64,000 nt of DNA from Saccharothrix sp. S26 (GCF_021390395.1 NZ_JAJUWT010000035.1:1-64000); one strand, 5' to 3'. Numbered from the stretch's first letter, positions 47,130 through 56,072 are shown. Numbers and translations are program-made. The notes: generated from the letters alone by a model not told the origin.

Positions 47130-47510
47130 ATGGCCGTCGGTGGTAGCAGGAGGGCACGCGCGGCGCGGAAGCGGGTGCGGCGGATGCAGCGGGTGGAGAA
47201 CGACCTGTCGGTGGCGCAGTGGGCGGCGGTGAAGGCGGCGTGGGGTGGGTGCGCGTACTGCGGGGCGACCGGGGTGCCCTTGCAGAAGGACTGCGTGCAG
47301 GCGTTGTCGCGTGGGGGTCGGTACACGCTGGAGAACATCGTGCCCGCTTGTGGGTCGTGCAACGCGAGCAAGTGCAACACCGAGGTCACCGGGTGGATGC
47401 GGCGCAAGCGGTTGGATGAGAGGGCGTTCCTGCTGCGCCACGTGGAGGTCAACGCGGAGTTGGCGTCGCGGTTCGGGAGTCCGGCGGTCGCCGAGAGCCT
47501 CGACGGCTGA
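47130..47510 (+). CDS. HNH endonuclease family protein
   Basis: 126 residues. The zinc-finger-like HNH module runs GGCAYCGATG, KDCVQALSRGGRYTLENIVP, ACGSCNASKCN. Two CxxC pairs bind zinc. The usual first His of the DH pair is replaced by Cys (KDCVQ), a variation I recall from this small actinobacterial subfamily; Asn of the centre is kept (LENIVP). The N-terminal 30 residues are highly basic, fitting DNA contact. The biological role is not known. It starts 52 nt after the MerR gene on the same strand and ends 4 nt before the end of the convergent exporter gene. Confidence 0.8.
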   Translation: MAVGGSRRARAARKRVRRMQRVENDLSVAQWAAVKAAWGGCAYCGATGVPLQKDCVQALSRGGRYTLENIVPACGSCNASKCNTEVTGWMRRKRLDERAFLLRHVEVNAELASRFGSPAVAESLDG

Positions 47511-47513
47511 CGG

Positions 47514-48407
47514 TCACCTCGAGGCAGGGACGGCCGGTTTCGGTTTGCCCCGCGAGACCGCGACGCCGACCAGGCAGAGCACACCGCCCGCCAACGCCAC
47601 CAGGCCGGGCACCTCGTCCAACACCGCCCACGACAGCAGCACCACGATCGCCGGCACCAGGTAGGTCGTCGCACCGAGCCGGCCGGTCGTCATGTGGGAC
47701 AACGCATAGGCCCACGTGTAGAACGCGAGCGCGGTCGGCAGCAAACCCAGGTACACCACGGACATCGTGGCGCTCACCGGAGCGGCGCGCAGGTCGGCGA
47801 GGAGCTGCCCGCCGAACGGCAGGCACACCACCGCACCGACCACGCAGCCGAACGTGGTGGCCTGCAACGCGGACGCGTGCCGCAGAGCGGGCTTCTGCGC
47901 CACGACACCGACCGCGTACCCCGCCGCCGCGACGAGGCACAGCAGCGCGCCCCTGGTGGTCGAGCCGCCGCCGGAGTCGAGCAGCCCGACCGCCGCGACG
48001 CCCGCGAACGCGATCGCCAGGCCCGCCAGCAGCCTGGCCGGGAAGCCCTCGCGGAGCAGCCACCCCGCCAGGAACGCCACCAGGATCGGGCCGACGCCGA
48101 CGATCAACGCGGCCGTCCCGGCGTCCGCGTGCCGCTCGCCCCAGTTCAACGCCACCATGTACAACGCGAACCAGAACACCCCGGAGCCGACGATGCCCGG
48201 CCACGCCGCTCTCGGTGGCACGCCGACCCCGCGCACCGCGGCGACGGCTCCGAGCGCGATGGCGCCGACGAGCAACCGGCCCAGCGCCAGCGAACCCGGC
48301 TGGAAGTGCTCGCCCGCGTACCGGATGCCGACGAACGCCGACGCCCACAGCACCATCGTGACCACGACCGCCGCGGCGGCCTTGCCGTTGACACCGTTGC
48401 CTTCCAC
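47514..48407 (-). CDS. EamA/DMT-family exporter
   Basis: 297 residues with ten hydrophobic segments arranged as two EamA repeats (VVVTMVLWASAFVGIRYAGE at the start, GRLGATTYLVPAIVVLLSWA in the second half). Drug/metabolite transporters of this type export amino acids, purines or small aromatic acids. The GTG at 48407 lies 5 nt after the stop of the CoA-ligase gene, so the two are coupled, with the methyltransferase further upstream. This grouping suggests it exports the product of that pathway (inference). Confidence 0.85.
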   Translation of the reverse strand: MEGNGVNGKAAAAVVVTMVLWASAFVGIRYAGEHFQPGSLALGRLLVGAIALGAVAAVRGVGVPPRAAWPGIVGSGVFWFALYMVALNWGERHADAGTAALIVGVGPILVAFLAGWLLREGFPARLLAGLAIAFAGVAAVGLLDSGGGSTTRGALLCLVAAAGYAVGVVAQKPALRHASALQATTFGCVVGAVVCLPFGGQLLADLRAAPVSATMSVVYLGLLPTALAFYTWAYALSHMTTGRLGATTYLVPAIVVLLSWAVLDEVPGLVALAGGVLCLVGVAVSRGKPKPAVPASR

Positions 48408-48411
48408 CGGT

Positions 48412-49878
48412 TCAGCCCCCCGCCATCGCCCGGACGTCACGTCGCCGCAGCTTGCCCGTCGGGGTGCGCGGCAACTCGGCCACGAAGACCACGTCCTGCG
48501 GCACCTTGTACCAGGTGAGGCTCGCGTGTGCGGTGGCGAGCAGGTCCGCGCGCACGTGCTCCGGCGACGCGCCGTCCGCCAGCGCCACGAACGCGCGCAG
48601 GGCCGTGACACCGGTTTCGCGCCGCGCCGAGCACACCGCCGCCTCGCGCACGTCCGGGTGCCGCATCAGGAGGTCCTCGACCTCCGCCGGGTGCACGTTT
48701 TGGCCCGCGACGATCTCGATGTCGTCCAACCGGCCGTGCAGCCGCACGTACCCGTCCTCGTCCACGGTGGCCGCGTCGCCGGTCGGGTACCAGGAGTCCC
48801 CGGCGCGGGCCGGCGGCTCGCTGCCCCGGGCCACGCCCAACGCGATCGACGGACCCGCCACTTGCAGCGAACCCGGTACGCACGGCGGCGCCTCCACACC
48901 CGCCTCGTCCACGACCCGCACCCGGTACGGCGGCAAGATTCGCCCGATCGTGTGATCACGGTGGTGGTCGAGGGTGTTGGCCACCACCGCGTGCCCGATC
49001 TCGGTGGTGCCGAAGATGTTCAGCAGCCGCTCGCCGAGCACCCGCCGCAACCGCGTCTCCAGCACGTCCGGCAGCACCTCGCCGGCGACCAGCGCCAGCC
49101 GCAGGTCCGCCAGCCGCTCGTGGTCGGGGTGGCGCAGCAGCCGGGCGTAGAAGCTCGGCTGGCCGTAGAACACCGTCACGCCGTGGGTCTTGATGATCCG
49201 CAACGCGTCGTCCTCGGTGGCGCGTTCCCGCGACAGCACCGTCGCACCGCCCCCGTGCAGCGGGAGGAACACCGAGTTGCCCAGCCCGTAGGCGAAGTAC
49301 ATGCGGGACACCGAGAACGTGACGTCGTCCGGCGTGATGCCGACTACCGACCCGATGGCCCGCTCGTACGCGGCCGGGTCGCCGTGCGCGTGGAAGCACA
49401 GCTTCGGGTCGCCCGTGGTGCCGGAGGTGAACACGGCGTACGCCGGGCTGTCCGGCGTGGTCGGCGCGTACGGCACGGCACCGTCCGCGCGCAGGTCCTC
49501 CGGCGCGAGCACGGTGGCGGCCGGCCCGCCGGGATCTTCCTCGCACACGACGGCGTGCGGCTCCGCGATCTCCAGCGCGCGGCGCACCTCGTCCGGGTGC
49601 ATGGTCGAGTTCACCGGCACGGCGACCGCCCCGATCCGCAGCGCGCCGAGCAACGCCCACACCAGGTCGATGCCGTCCGGCAGGAGCAGGGCGATCCGGC
49701 TGCCGACGCCGAGACCCCGTGCGGCGTACGCGGCGGCGGCCCGGCCGGCCCCCGCGAAGACGTCGGCGTAGCGGTAGGTCTCCGCGCCGACGTGGTAGGC
49801 GGGCCGGTCGAGCCGACCGTGCTCGCGGGCGAAGTGTTCCAGCCTGGCGACCAGGTTCGCGCCACTGTTCACCGACAT
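48412..49878 (-). CDS. Benzoate-CoA ligase-like acyl-CoA synthetase
   Basis: 488 residues of the ANL family. Motif VFTSGTTGDPKLCFHAH is at about 150, then SRMYFAYGLGNSVFLPLHGG, a stretch typical of the benzoate/aryl-CoA ligase clade. LLNIFGTTEIGHAV, WYPTGDAATVDEDGYVRLHG and the catalytic Lys in RTPTGKLRRRD complete it. It would activate an aromatic or similar carboxylic acid as CoA ester. The ATG at 49878 follows GGGGGGATC; two earlier in-frame Met codons lack such a site. The exporter gene follows within 5 nt. The upstream O-methyltransferase is 162 nt away. Confidence 0.85.
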   Translation of the reverse strand: MSVNSGANLVARLEHFAREHGRLDRPAYHVGAETYRYADVFAGAGRAAAAYAARGLGVGSRIALLLPDGIDLVWALLGALRIGAVAVPVNSTMHPDEVRRALEIAEPHAVVCEEDPGGPAATVLAPEDLRADGAVPYAPTTPDSPAYAVFTSGTTGDPKLCFHAHGDPAAYERAIGSVVGITPDDVTFSVSRMYFAYGLGNSVFLPLHGGGATVLSRERATEDDALRIIKTHGVTVFYGQPSFYARLLRHPDHERLADLRLALVAGEVLPDVLETRLRRVLGERLLNIFGTTEIGHAVVANTLDHHRDHTIGRILPPYRVRVVDEAGVEAPPCVPGSLQVAGPSIALGVARGSEPPARAGDSWYPTGDAATVDEDGYVRLHGRLDDIEIVAGQNVHPAEVEDLLMRHPDVREAAVCSARRETGVTALRAFVALADGASPEHVRADLLATAHASLTWYKVPQDVVFVAELPRTPTGKLRRRDVRAMAGG

Positions 49879-50040
49879 GATCCCCCCAGACATCACGTCG
49901 AACGTTGGTCGGCCACGACCTCCCCAAGCCGTCGCCGCGTGGTCGAGGTTGACGACCCGTGACGGGGGATGTCAAGGACGACCGAGCGCCCGTTCGCGTG
50001 CACCGCCTGCTACATCACACGTTCGAGTGAACGGTCGTCG

Positions 50041-51096
50041 TCACCGCGCGGCCTCGATCCGGAAGTCCAGCACGCAGCGGTGGTCGGTCAGCTCGGTCAC
50101 GCTGTCGAGGACCAGGCCGTGCGCCGCGCCGAGCGCGCGGAACTCCTCCAGCCGGCGCTCGCGGCCACCGAAGATCACGAGCATGGTCAGGTCGCTCTCG
50201 CTGTCGGCGCGCAGGCCGCCGATCCCCTCGACGACCAGGACGCGCCCGGCCGGCCGCGCGGCTTCGACGCAGCGGGCCAGGATGCGGTGCGCGTGCTCGT
50301 CGTCCCAGTTGTGCAGGACGTCGAACAGCAGGTAGGCGTCCGCCCCGGCCGGCAGCGGGTCGAAGAAGCTGCCCGCCGTCACCCTCGCCCGGTCGCCGAG
50401 ACCGCGGGCGTCGAACGCGCGCCGGGCCTCGGCGGCGGTCCGGTCCAGGTCGACCAGGTGACCGCGCAGGTCCGGGTGCGCCTCCAGGACCGCCGCGAGC
50501 AGGCTGCCCGCGCCACCGCCGACGTCCACGACCGAGGCGAACCGGGACCAGTCGACGCCGGCGACGATCCGCGGGACCTGGTCGCGGAACCGGCGGCTCA
50601 TCTGCCGGTCGAACGACTCGCGCAGGTGCGGGTGGTCGTCCAGGTCGGTGTAGAAGTCACGTCCGTAACGGCGCGGGTAGGCCGCCCGGCCGGTGCGGAC
50701 GCTGTGCAGGAGGTCGACGTGGGCCAGCTCCGCGCGACCACCGGCGGTATCCAGGTGCAGCAGGTCGGTCAGGCGGTTGTCGGCGTCGGCGCGCAGGTGC
50801 TCGCCGAACGGGGTCGTCCGGTAGCCGGTGGAGGTGCGCGCCACGACACCCAGGGTCGTGAGGTGACCCAGCAGGAGGTCGAGCGCGACCGGGTCCACGT
50901 CCAGCTCGGCGGCGACGTCGTCGACCGCCGCGCCGTCGCCGAGCAGCCGATCGGCCAGGCCGAGGGTCACCGCGACCCGCAGCGCCATCGGTGTGGCGAG
51001 CCCCGCCATGCGCAGGATCGCGTCCGGTCCGTCATCGTCGTGGTCCACGGAGAACCACAGTGCCGGCCACGTCAACGGAATACCGGCCGACCCCAC
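50041..51096 (-). CDS. SAM-dependent O-methyltransferase (acetylserotonin/caffeate OMT type)
   Basis: 351 residues. An N-terminal dimerisation winged helix (about 30-100: RVAVTLGLADRLLGDGAAVD, LLLGHLTTLGVV) is followed by the Methyltransf_2 core with VVDVGGGAGSLLAAVLEAHP as the SAM loop near 190. The likely catalytic His is in FDVLHNWDDEHAHRIL. Such enzymes methylate hydroxyl groups of aromatic or polyketide products. The GTG at 51096 is preceded by GGGACC; an internal GTG at 51048 is also possible. It lies 21 nt after the DNA ligase stop and reads on towards the CoA ligase. Confidence 0.85.
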   Translation of the reverse strand: MGSAGIPLTWPALWFSVDHDDDGPDAILRMAGLATPMALRVAVTLGLADRLLGDGAAVDDVAAELDVDPVALDLLLGHLTTLGVVARTSTGYRTTPFGEHLRADADNRLTDLLHLDTAGGRAELAHVDLLHSVRTGRAAYPRRYGRDFYTDLDDHPHLRESFDRQMSRRFRDQVPRIVAGVDWSRFASVVDVGGGAGSLLAAVLEAHPDLRGHLVDLDRTAAEARRAFDARGLGDRARVTAGSFFDPLPAGADAYLLFDVLHNWDDEHAHRILARCVEAARPAGRVLVVEGIGGLRADSESDLTMLVIFGGRERRLEEFRALGAAHGLVLDSVTELTDHRCVLDFRIEAAR

Positions 51097-51117
51097 CGGT
51101 CCCGGCCGGCTACCGGG

Positions 51118-53106
51118 TCAGACGAGGCCGGCGGCGATCAGCCGGTCCCAGATCACCCCCTGGTCGACCACCTCGACGCCCAGCTTCTCCGCCTTGGTCA
51201 GCTTGCTCGCGCCGACCTCCGCGCCGGTGATCAGGTAGTCCGTGTTGGCCGAGACCGAGCTGGCGGTGGTCGCGCCGGCCTTCTCGCACAGCCGCTGGAA
51301 GGTCGGGCGGGGCACCTTCTCGCCGGAGCGCGGATCGCTGATCGCGCCGGTGATCACCACCGTCTTGCCGGCCAGCGGCGCGTCGGAGGCCACCACGGGC
51401 GGCAGGTCCTCGTCGCGCACGTCCAGCGACACGCCGTGCTCCCGCAGCCGTTCCAGCTCGGGGCGCAACCTCGCCAGGTGCTCGGTCAGCGAGGCGGCGA
51501 CCTTCGGGCCGATGTCCTCGACCGCCACGAGGCGCTCCTCGTCGGAGTCGGCGACCTCCTCCAGCGACCCGAACCCCGCGCGGCACAGCCGGGCCGCGGT
51601 GCCCTCCGACGCCATCGGGATCGCCAGGCCGATCAACGCCCGGCGCAAGCCCACCGCGCGGCTGGCCGCGATCGACTCGATCATGCGCGTCGCGGACGTC
51701 TCGCCGATCCGGTCGAACTCCAGCAACTGCTCCTTGGTCAGCCGGTAGAAGTCCGACGGGTGCTCCAACAGCCCCGCCTCGGCGAGCCGTTCGATCCACA
51801 CCGGACCGACCGCCTCGATGTCCGCCGCCGCCCGCGACGCCCAGTGGATCAACCGCCGCACGGTCTGCGCCGGGCACGCCACGTTGGTGCAGAACAGCTC
51901 CCGGCTGTTGCCCTGCTCGGTCAACCCGTGCCCGCACGACGGGCACGCGGCCGGCGGCACGATCTCCCGCTCCTCACCCGTGCGCCTGGACTCGTCCAGC
52001 ACACCCGCCACGAACGGGATCACGTCACCGGCCCGGCGGATCAACACCGTGTCGCCGATCCTGATGCCCCGCGCGCGGATCACCTCCTGGTTGGCCAGCG
52101 TCGCGCGGGTGACCGTGGTGCCGCCCACGAACACCGGCTCCAGGTGTGCCACCGGGGCGATCTTGCCCGTCTTGCCCACGTCCCACACCACGTCGACCAG
52201 CAGCGTGGTCTTCTCCTCGGCCGCGAACTTGAACGCCAGCGCGCCGCGCGGCGAGCTCGACCGCGTGCCGGCGGCGGCGAAGGCGTCCCGGTTCGCCAGC
52301 CGCAGCACCGCGCCGTCCAGGTCGTAGTCCAGCTCGTTGCGCCGGGCCTCGATCTCCGAGATCACCTCCTGCGCCGCCTGCGCGGTGTCGCAGTGCCGCA
52401 TGTCGGCCACGTCGAACCCCAGCGCCCGCAACCCGTGCTCCAGGTCGGCCGCCGCGCCACCCTCGGAGGTGTCCAGGTCGAAGGCGAAGAACCGCAACCG
52501 GCGCTCGGCGACCGTGGCCGGGTCCTTCGCCCGCAGGGTGCCCGCGGCGGCGTTGCGCGGGTTGATCAGCGGCTTGTCCGGGTGGGCGGTGTTGTAGGCG
52601 GCGAACGTCGAGCGCAGCATCACGGCCTCGCCGCGCGCCTCCACCCGGCCCGGCGCGTCCACCCGCTCCGGCACCCCGTCGACCAGGGCGCGCACCAGCG
52701 GCGTCACGTCGTCGCCGGTCGTGCCGTCACCGCGCGTGACCGCCCGCGCCAGCCGGCCGCCCTCGTAGACCAGCGCCAGCGACAGCCCGTCCAGCTTCGG
52801 CATGACCACCACCGGCTGGCCGGGGAAGCGGTCGAAGAACGCGGCCACCTGCTCCGGCTTGGTGGCCTTCTCCAGCGACAGCATCGGCCGCGAGTGCCGC
52901 ACCGGCGCGTGCAGCACCGCCGGCGCGCCCACCTGGTCCAACGGGTTCGGGTCGGGCGCCAGCCCCGGGTTCGCCTCGATCAGGCCGCGCAGCTCGTCCT
53001 CGATCGCGTCGTACTCCGCGTCCGCCACCAGCGGCGAACCGCGGTAGTAGGCGTCGCGCAGCACGACGACCTGGTCGGCGAGTTCCTGGATGCGTTCCCG
53101 AGCGTT
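51118..53106 (-). CDS. ligA: NAD-dependent DNA ligase (divergent LigA paralogue)
   Basis: 662 residues from this start (673 if the frame begins at 53139). The order is: Ia-like helices (YYRGSPLVADAEYDAIEDEL), adenylation domain with the nucleophilic Lys of VVVMPKLDGLSLALVYEGG, OB fold, four zinc cysteines (CPSCGHGL, then CTNVACPAQ), HhH repeats (FDRIGETSATRMIESIAASR, VEDIGPKVAASLTEHLARLR) and a C-terminal BRCT domain (LAGKTVVITGAISDPR). All domains are present, but KLDG replaces the usual KIDG or KVDG and the sequence is divergent, so this is probably an accessory copy rather than the replicative enzyme (inference). It is divergent from rtcB. Confidence 0.9.
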   Translation of the reverse strand, partial: NARERIQELADQVVVLRDAYYRGSPLVADAEYDAIEDELRGLIEANPGLAPDPNPLDQVGAPAVLHAPVRHSRPMLSLEKATKPEQVAAFFDRFPGQPVVVMPKLDGLSLALVYEGGRLARAVTRGDGTTGDDVTPLVRALVDGVPERVDAPGRVEARGEAVMLRSTFAAYNTAHPDKPLINPRNAAAGTLRAKDPATVAERRLRFFAFDLDTSEGGAAADLEHGLRALGFDVADMRHCDTAQAAQEVISEIEARRNELDYDLDGAVLRLANRDAFAAAGTRSSSPRGALAFKFAAEEKTTLLVDVVWDVGKTGKIAPVAHLEPVFVGGTTVTRATLANQEVIRARGIRIGDTVLIRRAGDVIPFVAGVLDESRRTGEEREIVPPAACPSCGHGLTEQGNSRELFCTNVACPAQTVRRLIHWASRAAADIEAVGPVWIERLAEAGLLEHPSDFYRLTKEQLLEFDRIGETSATRMIESIAASRAVGLRRALIGLAIPMASEGTAARLCRAGFGSLEEVADSDEERLVAVEDIGPKVAASLTEHLARLRPELERLREHGVSLDVRDEDLPPVVASDAPLAGKTVVITGAISDPRSGEKVPRPTFQRLCEKAGATTASSVSANTDYLITGAEVGASKLTKAEKLGVEVVDQGVIWDRLIAAGLV

Positions 53107-53228
53107 CACGGCTGACAAGGTACCTGCGACCACCGACAACCCGCGGGGCCCGCGGCCGCGGCGACCGCGAATCTCGCTCGCGGAGCCGCCCGATCACGCC
53201 TAACTTCGGCGTCGAGCAGAGGAGAACC

Positions 53229-55334
53229 GTGGAGCAGATCAGCAAGCGACTGATGAACTGGGCGTCCATCCTGGACGCGGGCGCGCGCCAGCAGGCCGAG
53301 AAGGCCTCGCGGATGCCGTTCATCTACCCGCACCTGGCGCTCATGCCCGACGCGCACCTCGGGAAGGGCGCCACGGTCGGCAGCGTCATCCCCACCCTGG
53401 GCGCGATCATCCCCGCCGCCGTCGGCGTCGACATCGGCTGCGGCATGATCGCCGTGCGCACCCAGTTCACCCTGGACGAGTTCCGGTCGCGTCCGCTCGC
53501 CCCCTTGCGCGAGGCGATCGAGAACGCCGTGCCGCTGTCCGCGGGCAAGTACAACGGCAAGCTGACCGACACCGCGCGCGAGCGCGTCGAGGTGCTCGCC
53601 GGCCGGGCGCGGGAGGCCGGTTTCGAGCCGGGTCGCTACGGGGGCAACTGGGAGTTGCAGCTGGGCACGCTCGGCAGCGGCAACCACTTCATCGAGGTGA
53701 CGCTGGACGAGACCGGGCGGGTGTGGCTGTTCCTGCACTCCGGGTCGCGCGGCGTCGGCAACAAGATCGCCCAGAAGCACATCCGCGTCGCGCACGAGCA
53801 GTGCGAGCGGCGGTGGATCGACCTGCCCGACCCGGACCTGGCCTACCTGGTCGAGGGTGAGGACGAGTTCTGGCAGTACATCCGCGAGATGCGCTGGGCG
53901 CAGGAGTTCGCCTGGCTCAACCGCGAGGAGATGATGGACCGCGTCGTCGACTGCGTGACCGAGTGGACGGGCCGTGAGGTGGAGCGGCAGGAAGTGGTGA
54001 ACTGCTTCGCCGGTGAGACGCAGGTCATCACCCGGACGGGCACGCGCCCGATCGAGGCCCTGGCAGGCGGCGTGCACGAACTGCTCACCTCGGACGGCGA
54101 GTGGGTCAAGGCACCTGTCAGGTCGTTCGGACGGCAGGAGGTCCACGAGGTCGTCTTGAGCCGCTCCGGCGTGACCAAGACGATCCGCGCCACCGCCGAC
54201 CACCGCTGGCTCCTGCGGTCGCGACGGGGGCTCCAGTACGAGGCGACGACGGCCGAGCTGAAGCCCGGTGAACGGCTCCAGTTCACGTTCCCACGTCGGC
54301 CGGCCGGTCTCGCGGTGGACCGTGAGGCGGCGGCTCGCGGGTTCGTGTTCGGCGACGGGCACAGGGTCGGCAACCGTGCCTGCGCGAACTTCTGCGGGAC
54401 GAAGGACCTGGCCATGCTCCCCCTGTTCGAAGGGCTCGGACGTGCACCCCGCACCTACGGCGCGGTGAAGCGGATCACCGGGCTCCCGGTCGAGTGGAAG
54501 ACCGAACGACCGTCGCTCGACGCGCCTCCGGACGTGTTGTACGGGTGGCTCGCCGGCTACTTCGCCGCGGACGGTGACGTCGGCAAGACCGGCCGACCGA
54601 CGCTCGCCTCCGCGTCTCGTGAACATCTGGAGTTCGTGCGCCTGGCCTGCCAGGCCGTCGGGATCGGCACGTTCGGCATCAGGACGCGGATCCGCAAGGG
54701 CTTCGGCACGGAGCCGACCGCGCTGCACCTCGTGGGCTTGATGCGCGGCGACCTGGACCCGGAGTTCTTCCTGATCGAGGAGCACCGCGCCCGGTTCGTG
54801 GCCGGACGGCACGCTGCCGAGCGCCGGGGCTGGAACGTGATCTCGGTGCGGCCGACCGGGGAGACGACCGAGGTTTACTGCGCGGTCGTCGACGACACGC
54901 ATTCGTTCGCGTTGTCCGACAACATCCTCACGGGAAATTGTCATCACAATTACACCGAGCAGGAGACCCACTTCGGCAAGAAGGTGTGGTTGTCCCGCAA
55001 GGGTGCGATCAACGCCGAGAAGGGCCGGGCGGGGCTCATCCCCGGCTCGATGGGCACCGCGTCGTACGTCGTGGTCGGCAAGGGCAACCCGCTGTCGTTG
55101 AACTCCTCGCCGCACGGCGCGGGCCGCGAGTACTCCCGTGCGGCGGCGCGGCGGGCGTTCGGCCGGGACGACCTGCGCAAGGCGATGGTCGGCATCGAGT
55201 ACCGCGACACCGACGCGTTCATCGACGAGATCCCGGCGGCGTACAAGGACATCGACGTCGTGATGCGGGACGCGCAGGACCTGGTCGAGGTGCGCCACAC
55301 GTTGCGCCAGATCGTCAACGTGAAGGGCGACTGA
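53229..55334 (+). CDS. rtcB: RtcB RNA-splicing ligase interrupted by an intein
   Basis: 701 codons, of which 312 are an intein, leaving a 389-residue RtcB. RtcB joins 2',3'-cyclic phosphate and 5'-OH RNA ends with GTP and Mn2+. Extein motifs: LMPDAHLGKGATVGSVIPTL, GVDIGCGMIAV with the metal-binding Asp-Cys, GSGNHFIEV, FLHSGSRGVGN, NCHHNYTEQE and the guanylylated His in SSPHGAGREYSR. The insertion lies exactly before the Cys of NCHHNY, a metal-site motif, so RtcB is inactive until splicing. The GTG at 53229 follows GAGGAGAACC. Divergent from ligA, 122 bp away. Confidence 0.95.
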   Translation: MEQISKRLMNWASILDAGARQQAEKASRMPFIYPHLALMPDAHLGKGATVGSVIPTLGAIIPAAVGVDIGCGMIAVRTQFTLDEFRSRPLAPLREAIENAVPLSAGKYNGKLTDTARERVEVLAGRAREAGFEPGRYGGNWELQLGTLGSGNHFIEVTLDETGRVWLFLHSGSRGVGNKIAQKHIRVAHEQCERRWIDLPDPDLAYLVEGEDEFWQYIREMRWAQEFAWLNREEMMDRVVDCVTEWTGREVERQEVVNCFAGETQVITRTGTRPIEALAGGVHELLTSDGEWVKAPVRSFGRQEVHEVVLSRSGVTKTIRATADHRWLLRSRRGLQYEATTAELKPGERLQFTFPRRPAGLAVDREAAARGFVFGDGHRVGNRACANFCGTKDLAMLPLFEGLGRAPRTYGAVKRITGLPVEWKTERPSLDAPPDVLYGWLAGYFAADGDVGKTGRPTLASASREHLEFVRLACQAVGIGTFGIRTRIRKGFGTEPTALHLVGLMRGDLDPEFFLIEEHRARFVAGRHAAERRGWNVISVRPTGETTEVYCAVVDDTHSFALSDNILTGNCHHNYTEQETHFGKKVWLSRKGAINAEKGRAGLIPGSMGTASYVVVGKGNPLSLNSSPHGAGREYSRAAARRAFGRDDLRKAMVGIEYRDTDAFIDEIPAAYKDIDVVMRDAQDLVEVRHTLRQIVNVKGD
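54003..54938 (+). other. Intein in RtcB with LAGLIDADG-type endonuclease
   Basis: 312 codons, residues 259-570. Block A: CFAGETQVITRTGTRPIEAL. Block B: TIRATADHRWLL, with the T-x-x-H motif. Two LAGLIDADG-like helices: ARGFVFGDGHR and LYGWLAGYFAADGDV. Block F: EVYCAVVDDTHSFALS. Block G ends NILTGN followed by Cys+1 of the extein. The penultimate residue is Gly where His is usual, an alternative found in some active inteins. Acidic residues of both endonuclease motifs survive in the second helix (ADGDV) and the first (FGDGH), so homing activity is plausible. Confidence 0.9.
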
Positions 55335-55493
55335 TCGGCTACGATCGCCCGCGGCGGTGAGGACCGCCCGGTCCTGGGACGAGTGGGGGTTGATGAATAT
55401 GGCTGTCACCAGCCGTGTTCGGCATGCCCACGTCCGGTCCGCGCGTCGCTGACGCGTCGGGCCGGGTCATCCCCTTTGACCAGGAGTTCCGAA

Positions 55494-55988
55494 GTGTCTT
55501 CATCGTTCATCGCCGAGCTGGTCACCGAACGGCTCGTGCTGCGCCCGTGGACGGCGTCCGAGGTCGACGCCGTGGTGGCGGGCAAGCGGCTGCCGCACTG
55601 GGCCGACGACTTCCCCGCGGAGGGCGACCGGGTGATCGCCGGGCTCCTCGGCGACCACCCGGCGTGGTGGGGTGGTCACGGCCACCGGCTGGTGGTCGAG
55701 CGCGACGGTGGTCCGGTGGTCGGCTCGATCGGGTTGTTCTGGCCGCCCGAGGACGGCGTCGTGGAGATCGGGTACGGCATCGTGCCGTCCCGGCGGGGAC
55801 GCGGGTACGCCTCCGAGGCCACCCGCGCCCTGACCGCGCACGCGTTCACCGCGCCCGAGGTCCACGCGGTGCACGCCCAGGTGGAGGTGTCCAACCCCGC
55901 CTCGGTCCGCGTGCTGGAGAAGGCCGGTTTCCGGCTTTTGGGCGCTGTGACCAGCGAAGACATCGCTCGGTACGGCGTCACGAGGTAG
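55494..55988 (+). CDS. GNAT-family N-acetyltransferase (RimJ/RimL type)
   Basis: 164 residues. The N-terminus ELVTERLVLRPWTASEVDAV is typical of RimJ/RimL-like acetyltransferases. The acetyl-CoA loop is IVPSRRGRGYASEATRALTA, and VSNPASVRVLEKAGFRLLG is the closing motif. Relatives acetylate protein N-termini or small amines including some antibiotics; the substrate here cannot be read. The GTG at 55494 has CAGGAG 7 nt upstream. It lies between rtcB and argG and is followed by a strong hairpin. Confidence 0.87.
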   Translation: MSSSFIAELVTERLVLRPWTASEVDAVVAGKRLPHWADDFPAEGDRVIAGLLGDHPAWWGGHGHRLVVERDGGPVVGSIGLFWPPEDGVVEIGYGIVPSRRGRGYASEATRALTAHAFTAPEVHAVHAQVEVSNPASVRVLEKAGFRLLGAVTSEDIARYGVTR

Positions 55989-55990
55989 GT

Positions 55991-56035
55991 CGGTGCGCGG
56001 GGTCGGCGGTCAGTGCCGTCGGCCCCGCGGCACCG
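55991..56035. terminator. Hairpin after the GNAT gene
   Basis: CGGTGCGCGGGG (55991-56002) pairs with CCCCGC-G-GCACCG (56023-56035), with an inner CGGC/GCCG. It starts 2 nt after the stop and ends about 60 bp before the argG start, isolating argG transcription. Confidence 0.65.
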
Positions 56036-56072
56036 CTGGCGGGGCGGCTTGGACCCCCGACTATGAATGACC

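Noticed and set aside
49969..53115. A 1048-codon open frame on the plus strand opposite the methyltransferase and ligA
   Set aside because: It is the antisense shadow of two genes with clear motifs, rich in Arg, Val and His with no domains.
53106..55409. A 767-codon minus-strand frame opposite rtcB
   Set aside because: Shadow of rtcB and its intein; no start site or domain.
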